64,000 nucleotides of DNA from Kolteria novifilia. Its GTDB lineage: Bacteria > Planctomycetota > Planctomycetia > Kolteriales > Kolteriaceae. Positions within the stretch are counted from its first letter, which is position 1; every line of letters starts with the position of its first letter. The stretch spans positions 6,758,001-6,822,000 of the forward strand of contig CP036279.1 of the NCBI GenBank assembly GCA_007748055.1, given 5' to 3'. The notes beneath the pieces were generated by a model, which was not told the origin of the DNA, made no database searches, and saw only the letters and a list, made by a program, of their open reading frames with translations. Shown one piece after another: positions 51,258 to 59,641 of the stretch. The translations under genes were made by a program, and so were the position numbers.

Positions 51258-51423
51258 CGAGGCTTCGTCTCAAAAGTCGATCGTCGGCCCGAGGCACAGC
51301 GAGCTGGTGGGGGACGAGGAAGTCGAAACAGGCGAATCCGTTGGATTCGTCGATGCAGACGGACAAAGTCCCGCGGCAACGTAGCCAGCCGAAGCCAGAG
51401 CCAACTTTTGAGACCGAACCTAG
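51258..51423. repeat. MITE-like element, family A, full copy (inverted relative to 16639)
   Basis: 158 bases from 51262 to 51419, left flank CGAG, right flank CTAG. Ends GCTTCGTCTCAAAAGT and ACTTTTGAGACCGAAC. Interior matches 16643-16800 in the opposite orientation (for example GTCGTCGGCCCGAGGCACAG region and CGGACAAAGTCCCGCGGCA). It shares its right CTAG with the next element. Confidence 0.85.
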
Positions 51424-51586
51424 CATCCCGTTGGTCTATTCGCTGCCGGCTGCAAACCGATCTTCTGACCAATCTCGGCGTTGAATAACCTCGACAAATC
51501 TACGGATTCGCCTGCGTGCTTCCTCCTTGATCTTGGCCAACAGGGCTCGTTCTCGCCTTGGCCCTCTTGGATGATCGGACTGCTAG
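51420..51586. repeat. MITE-like element, family B, full copy
   Basis: 159 bases between CTAG at 51420-51423 and CTAG at 51583-51586. Left end CATCCCGTTGGTCTATTCGC, right end TGATCGGACTG; inside GCCTTGGCCCTCTTGG. Its right CTAG contains the stop codon (minus strand) of the Nif11-like gene. Interior GGATTCGCCTGCGTGC is shared with family A, so both families seem to derive from one core. Confidence 0.8.
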
Positions 51587-51888
51587 CCGAAGCTGCCGGA
51601 GCGCTCGCCAAAGAGTAGCGGGACCACCGGCAACCCCTTGACCCCGGCGAGTTGTTCGAGGGAGACCTCCGGCGGTTCCAACCCCGCTTGGCGGTACTGT
51701 CGTTTCATCTCGTTGGCGAAGGCCTGCCGATAGTCGTCGGCGGTGATCGCGAAGCCTTCATCGTTGGCGATCTCGACCAGCATGGGCAAGACATCGTCGC
51801 CGCTGGCTTGGACGAACGTAAGCCGTTTGCGCAGTCGGTAATCGTCGTGAACCCTGAGGATGAATCGCCATACTTCGTCGACTGACAT
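51583..51888 (-). CDS. Nif11-like leader-peptide-type small protein
   Basis: 101 residues from the ATG at 51888. The first 58 residues fit the Nif11 domain that serves as leader in NHLP ribosomal natural products: MSVDEVWRFILRVHDDYRLR, then IANDEGFAITADDYRQAF. The leader end VSLEQLAGVKG resembles the (L)xxVxGG cleavage boundary with lysine in place of one glycine. The 16-residue tail LPVVPLLFGERSGSFG lacks Cys and Thr, so it is a poor substrate for lanthionine or azole chemistry. No modification enzyme is nearby. It may be a stand-alone Nif11 protein. Its stop lies in a MITE end. Confidence 0.6.
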   Translation of the reverse strand: MSVDEVWRFILRVHDDYRLRKRLTFVQASGDDVLPMLVEIANDEGFAITADDYRQAFANEMKRQYRQAGLEPPEVSLEQLAGVKGLPVVPLLFGERSGSFG

Positions 51889-52236
51889 CGTTTCCCACCC
51901 CGTGGACTCCGCGGACGCAAGCTCATGACCACCACATGAATCACGCGTCGGCGGGACTCCCAATGATTCTTACGTGCTGATCGGTCTCCGGTGACGGCCG
52001 AATCTCGGGATGGTCCGCTCGCGGAACGTTGAGCGATTCGGAGCGGGCCGCGAACTGTTCTCGCGCCTCATCTGCTGCTCCTAGGAGCTATGCCGAGTCA
52101 ATGGGGCCGACGGCGTTCCAGGATCCCCACGCAAGCGTGATCCTCTTTGTGCCCACGCAAGCGTGATCCTCTTTGTGCCCACGCAAGCGTGATCCTTGTG
52201 TCCCCCAAGAGTTTTGGCCAACGAATCGATGCGACA
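51889..52236. other. Intergenic gap with direct repeats
   Basis: 348 bases between two minus-strand genes. Positions 52124-52200 hold three near-identical 26-base units (CCCACGCAAGCGTGATCC plus TCTTTGTG), the inverse of the array at 51093. No other feature supported. Confidence 0.6.
52124..52200. repeat. Family C tandem repeat, orientation 2
   Basis: Three tandem 26-base units, each with the palindrome CACGCAAGCGTG. Inverted counterpart of 51093-51180. Confidence 0.75.
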
Positions 52237-54378
52237 CTAGGGGATGGCGACGCGTTCGTCCTTGGCCGGCTTGGGGGGAGCGACTTCCGGCAAATCGGCG
52301 AGCATCTTCACCAGCGGGACCTTGATCTCCTCGAGCGACTTGGTCGAAATGTTCGGCCCCAGTTCCAAGAGCAGTCGCGCCGCTTCATCATACTCGCCAC
52401 AGAGCCAGCAAATCCCGGCGTACTTCGTCTTCAGATTGAAGCGTTGCTGGACGTCGAAGGAAGGCTCCGCCAGCGCCCCTTCGTAGAGGTCGCGAAAGTT
52501 CTCGTAGATGCCCGGCATGCGGAAGGCGTCGGAACGCTCGCTCAACTCGCCGCCGATGTCATTGATGACGTCATAGAAGCAGAACGGCACGTAGGTGTCG
52601 AAGCGATGGGTGTTGAGACACTCGACTCCAAAGGCGATCATCTCGTGATGCGTGCCCCCCCAACGGGGACGCTTCCCCCAGCGCATGTGTTCGTATGCCG
52701 GATAGTAGTCGAACTGGGCCGCGACCGTTTCATCGAACCAGAAACGCATCGTTTCGTCGGCGACTCCACCACGGGAGATCGAGAGCCTCGCCAACTGCCG
52801 GGCCCCCTCGGGAAGCTCGGGATGACGATCCCACGCATCGAGGTAGTAGGCTCGCGACGCCTCCTGATGAAGCCCAAAGTAGCGCCACCCCTCGTCGGTC
52901 ACCGTCCGCGCGTAGCCACTGCCGCGCGCGGCCCACGCAATCTCTTGATGGTAAGCGCCGAGGACAAGGTCGCGAATCCACGGGTCGGCCCGCCCATCAG
53001 CAACGATCGCTTTGGCGATGAGGTAGTTGCGATCGGGGATGTGATCGTAAAGGATGTTCTCGCGTTCGTAGCCGTAGAAACGCTTCTCCTCCGGGGTGAA
53101 GGGGCCTTTCGCGGCCTCGACATACTCATGGCACGCTTGCCGATTCCACTTCCCGGCTTCGCGCTGCTTGAACAGATCGTTGGTGCCGACCAAGACTTTG
53201 CCAAGGAACAAGGGGGCCAAACGCCGCGTGAGGATGGGGTAATCGCTCTTCGGAAAGAGCTCGGCCGCGTCGCGAAGAACCTCCTCGGCGCGATGATAGA
53301 CCTTCTTCCGCCACAAGACGTAACCGTACGCAGTCAGGACGAGTGGGTCGCGGCCGCCGGACTCGACGGCGCGCCGGCCGTGCTCAAACGCCAGTTCGAC
53401 TTGCTCCGAAGTCCCTTGCTTGGGGTAGAGCTGCGCGACTTGCTGAAGCAGCGCCAGCTCATCGCTATCCTTCGATTTGTCGGCGTCGTCTTGCTGGAGA
53501 TACGGATCGACCATCAAACGCGCGACATAAGCGGGATAGTGCCGGTCGAGTTCCCGCTTGAGCCGCCTACTTTCCTTGGGAAGCGGGCGCGAGGGATGGT
53601 CGCGGAACGCCTCGGCGACCTTGCCGACAACCTTGGGATTGGGGGTTCGGAACCAGTCCTCCGGCGTCGCCTCGATGTACGCGACTCGCTTCGCCTCCCG
53701 CAAGAGGTCACAGATCTTCGTCTCGGAACCGTTGGTCACGATGGCTCGCAGGTTGAATTCCCGATCGACCAAGTGGAACCCAGGGGTCATCCCGCGAATC
53801 GTCGGGTGCTGGTGCTCCTTCCTTCCCCCGAGGACGATCATGTTGTCGAACTTGTCGAGCCCGAAGTGCTTCTCCCAAGCTTGCAAGCTCTCCGCGGTCG
53901 GCGGCTTCATCTTCATGTCGTAGAAGATGATCGAGACGAGTTGTAGCCGTTCATCGGTCGGTTCGATCTTCCCGTATCGTCGGAGCAGTGTGTCGATCGA
54001 GGCCAAGCGCGGCTGAGGCTGCATCCCGCCAAAGCCGCCACAGAGACTGCCCCCCGCCAATCCCTGCGAGCCCGGACAGGGCATGCCGACGTACTCGATC
54101 AAGAGCGGCTGCCCGGAGAAGGACGCAAGCTGGACCTCGTTCCCCCGCGTGTCGATCAGCGTGAAGTCGGGGTAGCGCTCCCCCTCGCTTGGCGGCCAAA
54201 TCCCAGCCCCGACTTCCGGCGGGTCGACCGGCTTGGGTTTCGGCAAGGGCTTGCCCGGTCCGAGCGTGACCGGATCGCTGAAGGCACCGGTTTCGGCGAC
54301 GAAGACGTAGCCGAGGATGCCGAGTCCAACCCCAACCGCCACCAGCGTGACGATACCCACTCGGATCAAACTCGCCAT
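52237..54378 (-). CDS. Redoxin-like large protein with membrane anchor
   Basis: 713 residues; ATG behind GGAGCG. One N-terminal membrane anchor (about 4-27), a proline-rich stretch (KPLPKPKPVDPPEV), then a thioredoxin-like domain at about 65-200: YPDFTLIDTRGNEVQLASFSG, GMPCPGSQGLAGGSLCGGFGG and VSIIFYDMKMKPPTAESL resemble SCO1/alkyl-hydroperoxide-type redoxins, although the cysteines are spaced unusually. The remaining 500 residues are helical with TPR-like spacing and no catalytic motif I recognise. Periplasmic location is likely. The gene stands alone, downstream of the ABC-CPBP operon on the same strand. Confidence 0.7.
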   Translation of the reverse strand: MASLIRVGIVTLVAVGVGLGILGYVFVAETGAFSDPVTLGPGKPLPKPKPVDPPEVGAGIWPPSEGERYPDFTLIDTRGNEVQLASFSGQPLLIEYVGMPCPGSQGLAGGSLCGGFGGMQPQPRLASIDTLLRRYGKIEPTDERLQLVSIIFYDMKMKPPTAESLQAWEKHFGLDKFDNMIVLGGRKEHQHPTIRGMTPGFHLVDREFNLRAIVTNGSETKICDLLREAKRVAYIEATPEDWFRTPNPKVVGKVAEAFRDHPSRPLPKESRRLKRELDRHYPAYVARLMVDPYLQQDDADKSKDSDELALLQQVAQLYPKQGTSEQVELAFEHGRRAVESGGRDPLVLTAYGYVLWRKKVYHRAEEVLRDAAELFPKSDYPILTRRLAPLFLGKVLVGTNDLFKQREAGKWNRQACHEYVEAAKGPFTPEEKRFYGYERENILYDHIPDRNYLIAKAIVADGRADPWIRDLVLGAYHQEIAWAARGSGYARTVTDEGWRYFGLHQEASRAYYLDAWDRHPELPEGARQLARLSISRGGVADETMRFWFDETVAAQFDYYPAYEHMRWGKRPRWGGTHHEMIAFGVECLNTHRFDTYVPFCFYDVINDIGGELSERSDAFRMPGIYENFRDLYEGALAEPSFDVQQRFNLKTKYAGICWLCGEYDEAARLLLELGPNISTKSLEEIKVPLVKMLADLPEVAPPKPAKDERVAIP

Positions 54379-54581
54379 TCGAACGCTCCTCGCCCTTGGT
54401 GGCGTGGCCGAACACCACGCGACACGCGGATTCGCCCCCCAACAGGTCTACTCTCCAACACTGATCCAAAATGTCCAGCGAGTTCTTGAAAAGACCGACC
54501 ACCATTCGGCCAGCGCGAACCCCGAGCGGACCCGCGGGCGCGGCCGCGAGCGAGGTTCCACGAACATCAATCGGAGCGGTA
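54379..54581. other. Intergenic gap, nothing recognised
   Basis: 203 bases between the redoxin-like gene and the ABC permease; presumably a promoter. Confidence 0.4.
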
Positions 54582-56798
54582 TCAGGTACATTCCGTGGGC
54601 ATGGGTGTCGGTCGGGAGCGTTCCATCACGATGACGGCACCGACGCACACCAGCACCGCCGCCGCGCACCACGAGAGTGGCAAGTGAGCCGAGTCGACCG
54701 TCAGCAACTGGATCTTCGACAGGAAATCCGACCGAAACGACAGGAAGACGACAAGCCCGTTGTGGCACGCGTGCAGCAACATCGGTGGGAAGATACTCCC
54801 CGTTCGGTAGCGGACCCAGCCGAGCGCCAAGCCCATCAGCAGGCTCGGGAAGAGCCGCTCGACGAGAATGCCCTGGGCGCTGACGACGTGGAATAGCCCG
54901 AAGAGGACCGCGGTCACGAGAATCGTCCGCGCCGCACTTAGTCGGGGCTCGAGTGTTCGATAGAAGTATCCTCGAAAGAAGAACTCTTCGGCAATCGCGG
55001 GAACGAGGACCAATGCCCCGATCACCAGCCAAGGAGGCATTTTTCGCAGCCGCATTACCGTCACCGCGCCGCGTTCGAGAATCGACCGATCGACCGTCTC
55101 GAAGCCGAGCAGGTTTGTCGCCACCACGAGCTCATGACACAGCGGCCACAGCGAAAGCCCGAAGAGGATCGCGGCGAGAAATCCGAGGAGACTCGCACCG
55201 CGCCACGCGAAGGCTTTTCGCAGCGTCACGTTCCCCATCCACGCCGCCAGCAACGGAAAGAGTCCGAAGACGATCAACAGCGCCACGGCGGCACAAAACA
55301 GTCGCCACGGGGCCTGAAGCGAACTCTGGGCGATCCCCCCATTGGCCAAGATGAAGAGCGGGAAGATCAGCGAAATACACCCCATCGCGCCGCTGAGCGT
55401 CGGCGCGTCGATCGGCGTTCGGCGCCGCCGCCAGAAATCACGCCAACGGGTCTCGGTGTCGTAGAGCATCTGGTCGGACCCGAAGACGCGCGCCGCCAGC
55501 GCGATCGCCGAGATGGCATAGAGCAACGTCGAGAGGATCACCACCGCCATGATCGACGGCTTGACTGCCCCGTTGAGCAGGTCGCGCACCAACAGCGAGA
55601 TATTCAGCAGCGGCACGACCGCCAAACCGAGCTTGAGTTGAATCCCCGGCAACATGCTCGCGACCCCCGGCACCAGCGCGGCCAGTGTCAGCGGGATCAG
55701 GTGCGCTTGCGCTTCCTTGAAACTCTGCGCGAAGCTGGTCACCGCCAGCAGCACCGCGGAGAAGAACGCCGCGAACAGAAACAGCGAGAGCGCCAGCGCC
55801 ACCATCGTCGACCCGGTCAGTCCCTGGGAGCCGAGCAGGGTCTTGCCCAGCCCGCTGAGCCGGAGGGTGATCAGCAGCATCAGCAGGTTGACGCTCGCGG
55901 TGAGCAGCGCGACGGTGAGGACCGCCGAGTACTTCGCCAGCAAGAGCCTCACGCGGGGCACGGGCGCGGCCATGAGGACTTCGAGCGTCCCCCGTTCGCG
56001 TTCCCCGGCCGTCAAGTCGATCGCGGGATAGACCGCCCCGGTGATCGTCATCATCAGCAGGATCAGCGGCAGGACCGCCGCCAACGGAATCGCCGCCTCC
56101 TCCTCTTCCGACTTGACGGTGATGGTTTTGCTCTGGACGGGCATCACCCGTTGCAAGTCCCCGTGCGACTGCAAGCGGGCCTGGAGCATCGCCTGGTTGG
56201 CGAGCGAGAGCCTGCGTTTGAGAAAGTCGACCCCTTTTCGGCCGCGCGGGTTCCCTTCGCGAACAATGAACTCCCAGTCGATCTCGATCGTCTTCGACGA
56301 CTCGTCGAGCTGGGGCGACGACTCGCCGCGCCGAACGCCGACATCGACGTTGATCCCCTGAACCGCATCCTCGACATCCTCGGTCAGGTAGAGTCGCCCG
56401 ATCGCCTCCTTGACCGGTTCGGTCGAGTTCGGCAGCAGCGCGTTGGCCTGCTCGACGCGGGGCTCCTCCTCCGGGACGTAGGGCTCGAACTGCGCCGCGA
56501 CATTGAGCAGGTTCAGAAAGATCGCCCGGTCCTCGGGCGACACGAACCCGAGGTGGTACACGATGCGATCGGGCCTCGGCGCGTTGCTGAGCAAGTAGGT
56601 CTGAAACGCGATCGTCACCAACGGATAGAGCACCAGCGGCATCACGACGAGGGTCACGATCGTCCGGCGATCACGCAACGTTTCGCGCAGTTCCTTGCGA
56701 GCCAGCCGCGCCCAGCGCAGCAGTTCGCCCCGCTTGGTCGACACCGCTGGAAGCCCACTGGGAAGCGACGGCACCCGTGCATCCTTGCCATCGTTCAC
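54582..56798 (-). CDS. ABC permease fused to a CPBP (CAAX-type) intramembrane protease
   Basis: 738 residues, GTG start after GGAGG. The N-terminal half is an ABC-2/NatB-type permease with a large extracytoplasmic loop (helices near 42-60 and about 240-460; VYPAIDLTAGERERGTLEVLMAAPV). The C-terminal part (from about 490) is a CPBP-family protease: EEFFFRGYFYRTLEPR (catalytic EE and R), LFGLFHV and LLLHACHNG. The fusion couples export and membrane proteolysis. It overlaps the ATPase gene at its start. Confidence 0.9.
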   Translation of the reverse strand: MNDGKDARVPSLPSGLPAVSTKRGELLRWARLARKELRETLRDRRTIVTLVVMPLVLYPLVTIAFQTYLLSNAPRPDRIVYHLGFVSPEDRAIFLNLLNVAAQFEPYVPEEEPRVEQANALLPNSTEPVKEAIGRLYLTEDVEDAVQGINVDVGVRRGESSPQLDESSKTIEIDWEFIVREGNPRGRKGVDFLKRRLSLANQAMLQARLQSHGDLQRVMPVQSKTITVKSEEEEAAIPLAAVLPLILLMMTITGAVYPAIDLTAGERERGTLEVLMAAPVPRVRLLLAKYSAVLTVALLTASVNLLMLLITLRLSGLGKTLLGSQGLTGSTMVALALSLFLFAAFFSAVLLAVTSFAQSFKEAQAHLIPLTLAALVPGVASMLPGIQLKLGLAVVPLLNISLLVRDLLNGAVKPSIMAVVILSTLLYAISAIALAARVFGSDQMLYDTETRWRDFWRRRRTPIDAPTLSGAMGCISLIFPLFILANGGIAQSSLQAPWRLFCAAVALLIVFGLFPLLAAWMGNVTLRKAFAWRGASLLGFLAAILFGLSLWPLCHELVVATNLLGFETVDRSILERGAVTVMRLRKMPPWLVIGALVLVPAIAEEFFFRGYFYRTLEPRLSAARTILVTAVLFGLFHVVSAQGILVERLFPSLLMGLALGWVRYRTGSIFPPMLLHACHNGLVVFLSFRSDFLSKIQLLTVDSAHLPLSWCAAAVLVCVGAVIVMERSRPTPMPTECT

Positions 56799-57577
56799 GA
56801 AGCGACCTCCTTGACCTCGGCCAGATCCTTCGGTTCGAGAAACGGAGCCTCTCCCGAAAGCTGCAGAAACATGTCGGTGAGCGTTTCACATCCGGTTCGC
56901 GCTTGCAGCTCCTCGAGCGTTCCCTCGCTGATGATTCGGCCCCCACACATCAGGCCAAACCGATCGCAAAGCCGCTCGGCTTCTTCCAAACGATGGGTAC
57001 AGAGGATCGCCCCTTTGCCCAGTTCGCGCAGATGGCGAATGAAGGCGGCCACGAGCTGCGACCCCATCACGTCCAATCCCGCGGTCGGCTCATCCAAGAG
57101 GACCACCGAAGGGTCGTGAATCAGCGCCCGCGCCAGCGAAGCCCGTTGTTTTTGGCCCGTGCTGAGCGTCGAACAGGAGCGATCGAGCAGATGCGAAATC
57201 CCGAGCAGCCCCGCCAATTCGTCGATCCGTCCCTTGGTCACGTCGGGGGCGACGCCGTAGAGATCGGCGAAAAAAGCGAGCATTTCGCGAAGACTAAGCC
57301 AGCGGTAGACACCCGTTCCGGAGGTGACCAGGCCGACGCGCCGTTTGACCTCCTCGGGTTCGATATCCGATCGGAAGCCCGCGACGGAAGCCCATCCGCC
57401 CGACGAGGGGAGCAGTCCCAAGAGCATGCGCAGCGTCGTGGTCTTCCCGGCGCCGTTGGGACCCAGGAGCCCATAGACTTCCCCCGCGTGGACCTCGAAC
57501 GAGACCCCGTCGACGGCGTTGAGTTCCTTCCCGCTCGCCAGGGAAAACGTCTTCGACAAAGACTCCACATTGATCAT
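56795..57577 (-). CDS. ABC transporter ATP-binding protein (NatA-like)
   Basis: 260 residues from the ATG at 57577; the open frame continues upstream without family similarity. Walker A GPNGAGKTTTLRML (about 38), signature LSTGQKQRASLARAL, Walker B VVLLDEPTAGLD and H-loop in LCTHRLEEAE. With the fused permease-CPBP gene, which overlaps by four bases, it forms a NatAB-like exporter, in characterised cases for sodium or peptides. Substrate unknown here. Confidence 0.92.
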   Translation of the reverse strand: MINVESLSKTFSLASGKELNAVDGVSFEVHAGEVYGLLGPNGAGKTTTLRMLLGLLPSSGGWASVAGFRSDIEPEEVKRRVGLVTSGTGVYRWLSLREMLAFFADLYGVAPDVTKGRIDELAGLLGISHLLDRSCSTLSTGQKQRASLARALIHDPSVVLLDEPTAGLDVMGSQLVAAFIRHLRELGKGAILCTHRLEEAERLCDRFGLMCGGRIISEGTLEELQARTGCETLTDMFLQLSGEAPFLEPKDLAEVKEVAS

Positions 57578-57833
57578 TGGTAGGTCGATGGTCGTGGTCT
57601 CCCCAAGTTCCGGGCACGATGGCAGGGTTGCTGGTGCTCCGAACTCATTCACTGGCGGGCGGCTAGCTAGCCTGTTGGTTGATCGCGATGCGCCATGTCG
57701 GCCCTTCGCGGGTGTTCCGTCAAACGTTCGACTCGCGCCCGATCGCTTCAAGTGTTCGGCGAACGGCGACCCCACGTCGCCTCACGGGCCGGTCCGTCGC
57801 CCGTGCCCCCGAAATTCTGGAACCGACGCTGCG

Positions 57834-58424
57834 CTATTCGGCGATCTCCATCTCGAAATAGACCACCGGGGAGCGTAGCGATAGCCAAACGCCTCCACCG
57901 GCATGAACGAAGTAACGCCCCAGCTCGCGGCGATACCACGCCCCTTCTCGAAGATAGACATCCCCGTCGGTAACGGAACGATCGCAATTGAGTTCCCAAT
58001 CGCGGCGTGTAAGCACTTCAAGATAGAGCGCCCCGCGAGAGAGCAACCCTAGGTTTTCGATTGCCCGGCGGGCCTCGGCGGCGGGAAGGTACTGAAGCAC
58101 GCCCTGACAGATCACGAAATCGAATGCTTCCGGCGCGTCGTAGTCGACCACCGAACCTCGTTGCCAGCCAAACTCTCGGCAAAGGTAGGGGCTGACCTCG
58201 ACACCCTGGTAATCAGACCTCGGAAAGTGGCGTTTGACCACCGCTTGCCAATAGCCCAACCCACAGCCGAGATCGAGCGTGTTCCGTACCGGCTGCGCCA
58301 AATGCTTCAAATAGTGGCACACGAAATTCCCCAAGCGATGGATGCTTCGCTGGGTGGTGACACGCGTCTCCCGATTGCCATAAAAACGATCATAATAGGC
58401 TTTGTCGAATCGAAACTTCTTCAC
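57834..58424 (-). CDS. Class I SAM-dependent methyltransferase
   Basis: 196 residues from the GTG at 58424 (AGGGA upstream). Motif I LDLGCGLGYWQ (about 48), motif II GVEVSPYL, and DFVICQGVLQYLP (about 101) as motif IV. N-terminal KKFRFDKAYYDRFYG is typical of a group of small-molecule methyltransferases. Convergent with or unconnected to the ABC operon. Substrate unknown. Confidence 0.88.
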   Translation of the reverse strand: MKKFRFDKAYYDRFYGNRETRVTTQRSIHRLGNFVCHYLKHLAQPVRNTLDLGCGLGYWQAVVKRHFPRSDYQGVEVSPYLCREFGWQRGSVVDYDAPEAFDFVICQGVLQYLPAAEARRAIENLGLLSRGALYLEVLTRRDWELNCDRSVTDGDVYLREGAWYRRELGRYFVHAGGGVWLSLRSPVVYFEMEIAE

Positions 58425-58507
58425 GTGGTGCAGATCCCTTGGGGTGGGAGCATGGGGCGGTCTCTGGGTGAGCCAAGTCTGGCGGCCAGCCCGTGGAGGG
58501 AGCAAAC

Positions 58508-58861
58508 ATGATCCGAGCCGCCAACGGGCTCTCCGACGAAAGCGCTCGCGACGCCCGCTTCCAACCGGGCGCGTTGGTCAAACACCGACGCTACGGGTAT
58601 CGCGGCGTCGTGGTCGCCGTCGATCTTCGCTGCATGGCCGACGACGCGTGGTACCAAAAGAACAAAACGCAACCGAGTCGCGATCAACCATGGTACCATG
58701 TCCTCGTCGACAAAGGGCAGCACACCACGTACGCCGCCGAAGAAAACCTGTCGCGGGATGACCTGAGCGTTCCCATCGATCATCCATGGATCGAGCTGTT
58801 CTTTCTTGCCTTTTCCCATGGTGCCTATGTCCGCAACGATCGCCCGTGGTCGTTCGAGTGA
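58508..58861 (+). CDS. hspQ: HspQ/YccV-like protein
   Basis: 117 residues from the ATG at 58508, which follows GGAGGG. FQPGALVKHRRYGYRGVVVAVD, DQPWYHVLVDKGQHTTYAAEENL and DHPWIELFF follow HspQ/YccV closely. HspQ was described as a hemimethylated-DNA-binding and heat-shock-linked factor that adapts Lon proteolysis. No DNA-methylation or protease gene is next to it. The overlapping methyltransferase gene diverges and acts on unknown small molecules. Confidence 0.8.
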   Translation: MIRAANGLSDESARDARFQPGALVKHRRYGYRGVVVAVDLRCMADDAWYQKNKTQPSRDQPWYHVLVDKGQHTTYAAEENLSRDDLSVPIDHPWIELFFLAFSHGAYVRNDRPWSFE

Positions 58862-58972
58862 TCTCCCGGCGAGTTCTCTTTTCCCCAATCCATGATGGAA
58901 CGCCCCCACGCCGGTGAGTCGACCGCAACGGGGCGGTAGTTGAACACGACGTCAATCGATGAGTAAGAAGGC

Positions 58973-59422
58973 ATGAACTTCGATCGGGATGCCCTGAGAG
59001 CCGCCGCGGGACAGTGCGCGTGCGCCAACTTTCGCAAAGCGGCGCGAGCGGTCACGCAATACTTCGACGAGATGCTCCAGCCGATCGGCTTACGCTCGAC
59101 CCAACTGATCATCGTGCTCGTCGTCGCCGCCGAGCAGCCGACCAATATCACCCAACTCGCCGAAGCGCTCGTCATGGATCGAAGTACGTTGACGCGCAAC
59201 CTCCGTCCACTCGAAAAACTCGGCCTGATCTCCGTCAACAACGACCGAGGCCGGACGCGTCTGGTGACCCTCACGACCGAGGGCGAGAAGAAACTCGCCG
59301 AGGCGATCCCGTTCTGGAAGAAGGCCCAGGGTCAGTTCGTCGATCAACTCGGTCCCCGTCAGTGGGACGCGTTGGTCGACCAACTCAGCGCGACCGTCAC
59401 AATCGCCCGCGGGGATTCCTAG
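58973..59422 (+). CDS. MarR-family transcriptional regulator
   Basis: 149 residues. Winged helix with the recognition segment TNITQLAEALVMDRSTLTRNLRPLEKLGLI (about 53-82) and the wing DRGRTRLVTLTTEGEKKL. N-terminal cysteines CACANF might bind metal or sense redox state. Divergent or convergent targets are not obvious; it precedes a repeat-rich gap and the DUF1501 gene on the other strand. Confidence 0.9.
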   Translation: MNFDRDALRAAAGQCACANFRKAARAVTQYFDEMLQPIGLRSTQLIIVLVVAAEQPTNITQLAEALVMDRSTLTRNLRPLEKLGLISVNNDRGRTRLVTLTTEGEKKLAEAIPFWKKAQGQFVDQLGPRQWDALVDQLSATVTIARGDS

Positions 59423-59446
59423 CGTTCACTTCTCTCCCGCCTTGGG

Positions 59447-59552
59447 TGCCATGCCAAGAGGGTCACGTGAGCGTGGGCATCGGACACGAGGTCAGAGACC
59501 GCTGGTTGGTCATACGACAGCACAACAGCATGCCCACGCAAGCGTGGGCATG
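59447..59552. repeat. Family C palindromes
   Basis: Two copies: GCCATGCCAAGAGGGTCACG..GCGTGGGCAT at 59447-59475 and the perfect palindrome GCATGCCCACGC/GCGTGGGCATG around AA at 59528-59552. Gap between MarR gene and DUF1501 gene end. Confidence 0.7.
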
Positions 59553-59641
59553 ACATCCCTGACGAACAGACATCCCAGACGAAAGTCCCGCGGAGTCAAA
59601 CGGACAACGGAGACGAGGTCCGCGGCGGGGCCGGAAATCGA

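Noticed and set aside
51093-52200. Possible CRISPR array
   Set aside because: Units are short, contiguous and palindromic, with no unique spacers of regular length and no cas genes.
52147-53946. 599-codon plus-strand frame opposite the redoxin-like gene
   Set aside because: Antisense shadow with no domain; the minus strand has membrane anchor, redoxin motifs and a ribosome site.
55134-57119. 661-codon plus-strand frame across the ABC operon
   Set aside because: Composition dominated by R, Q, H and E, typical of an antisense frame, and it crosses two real genes.
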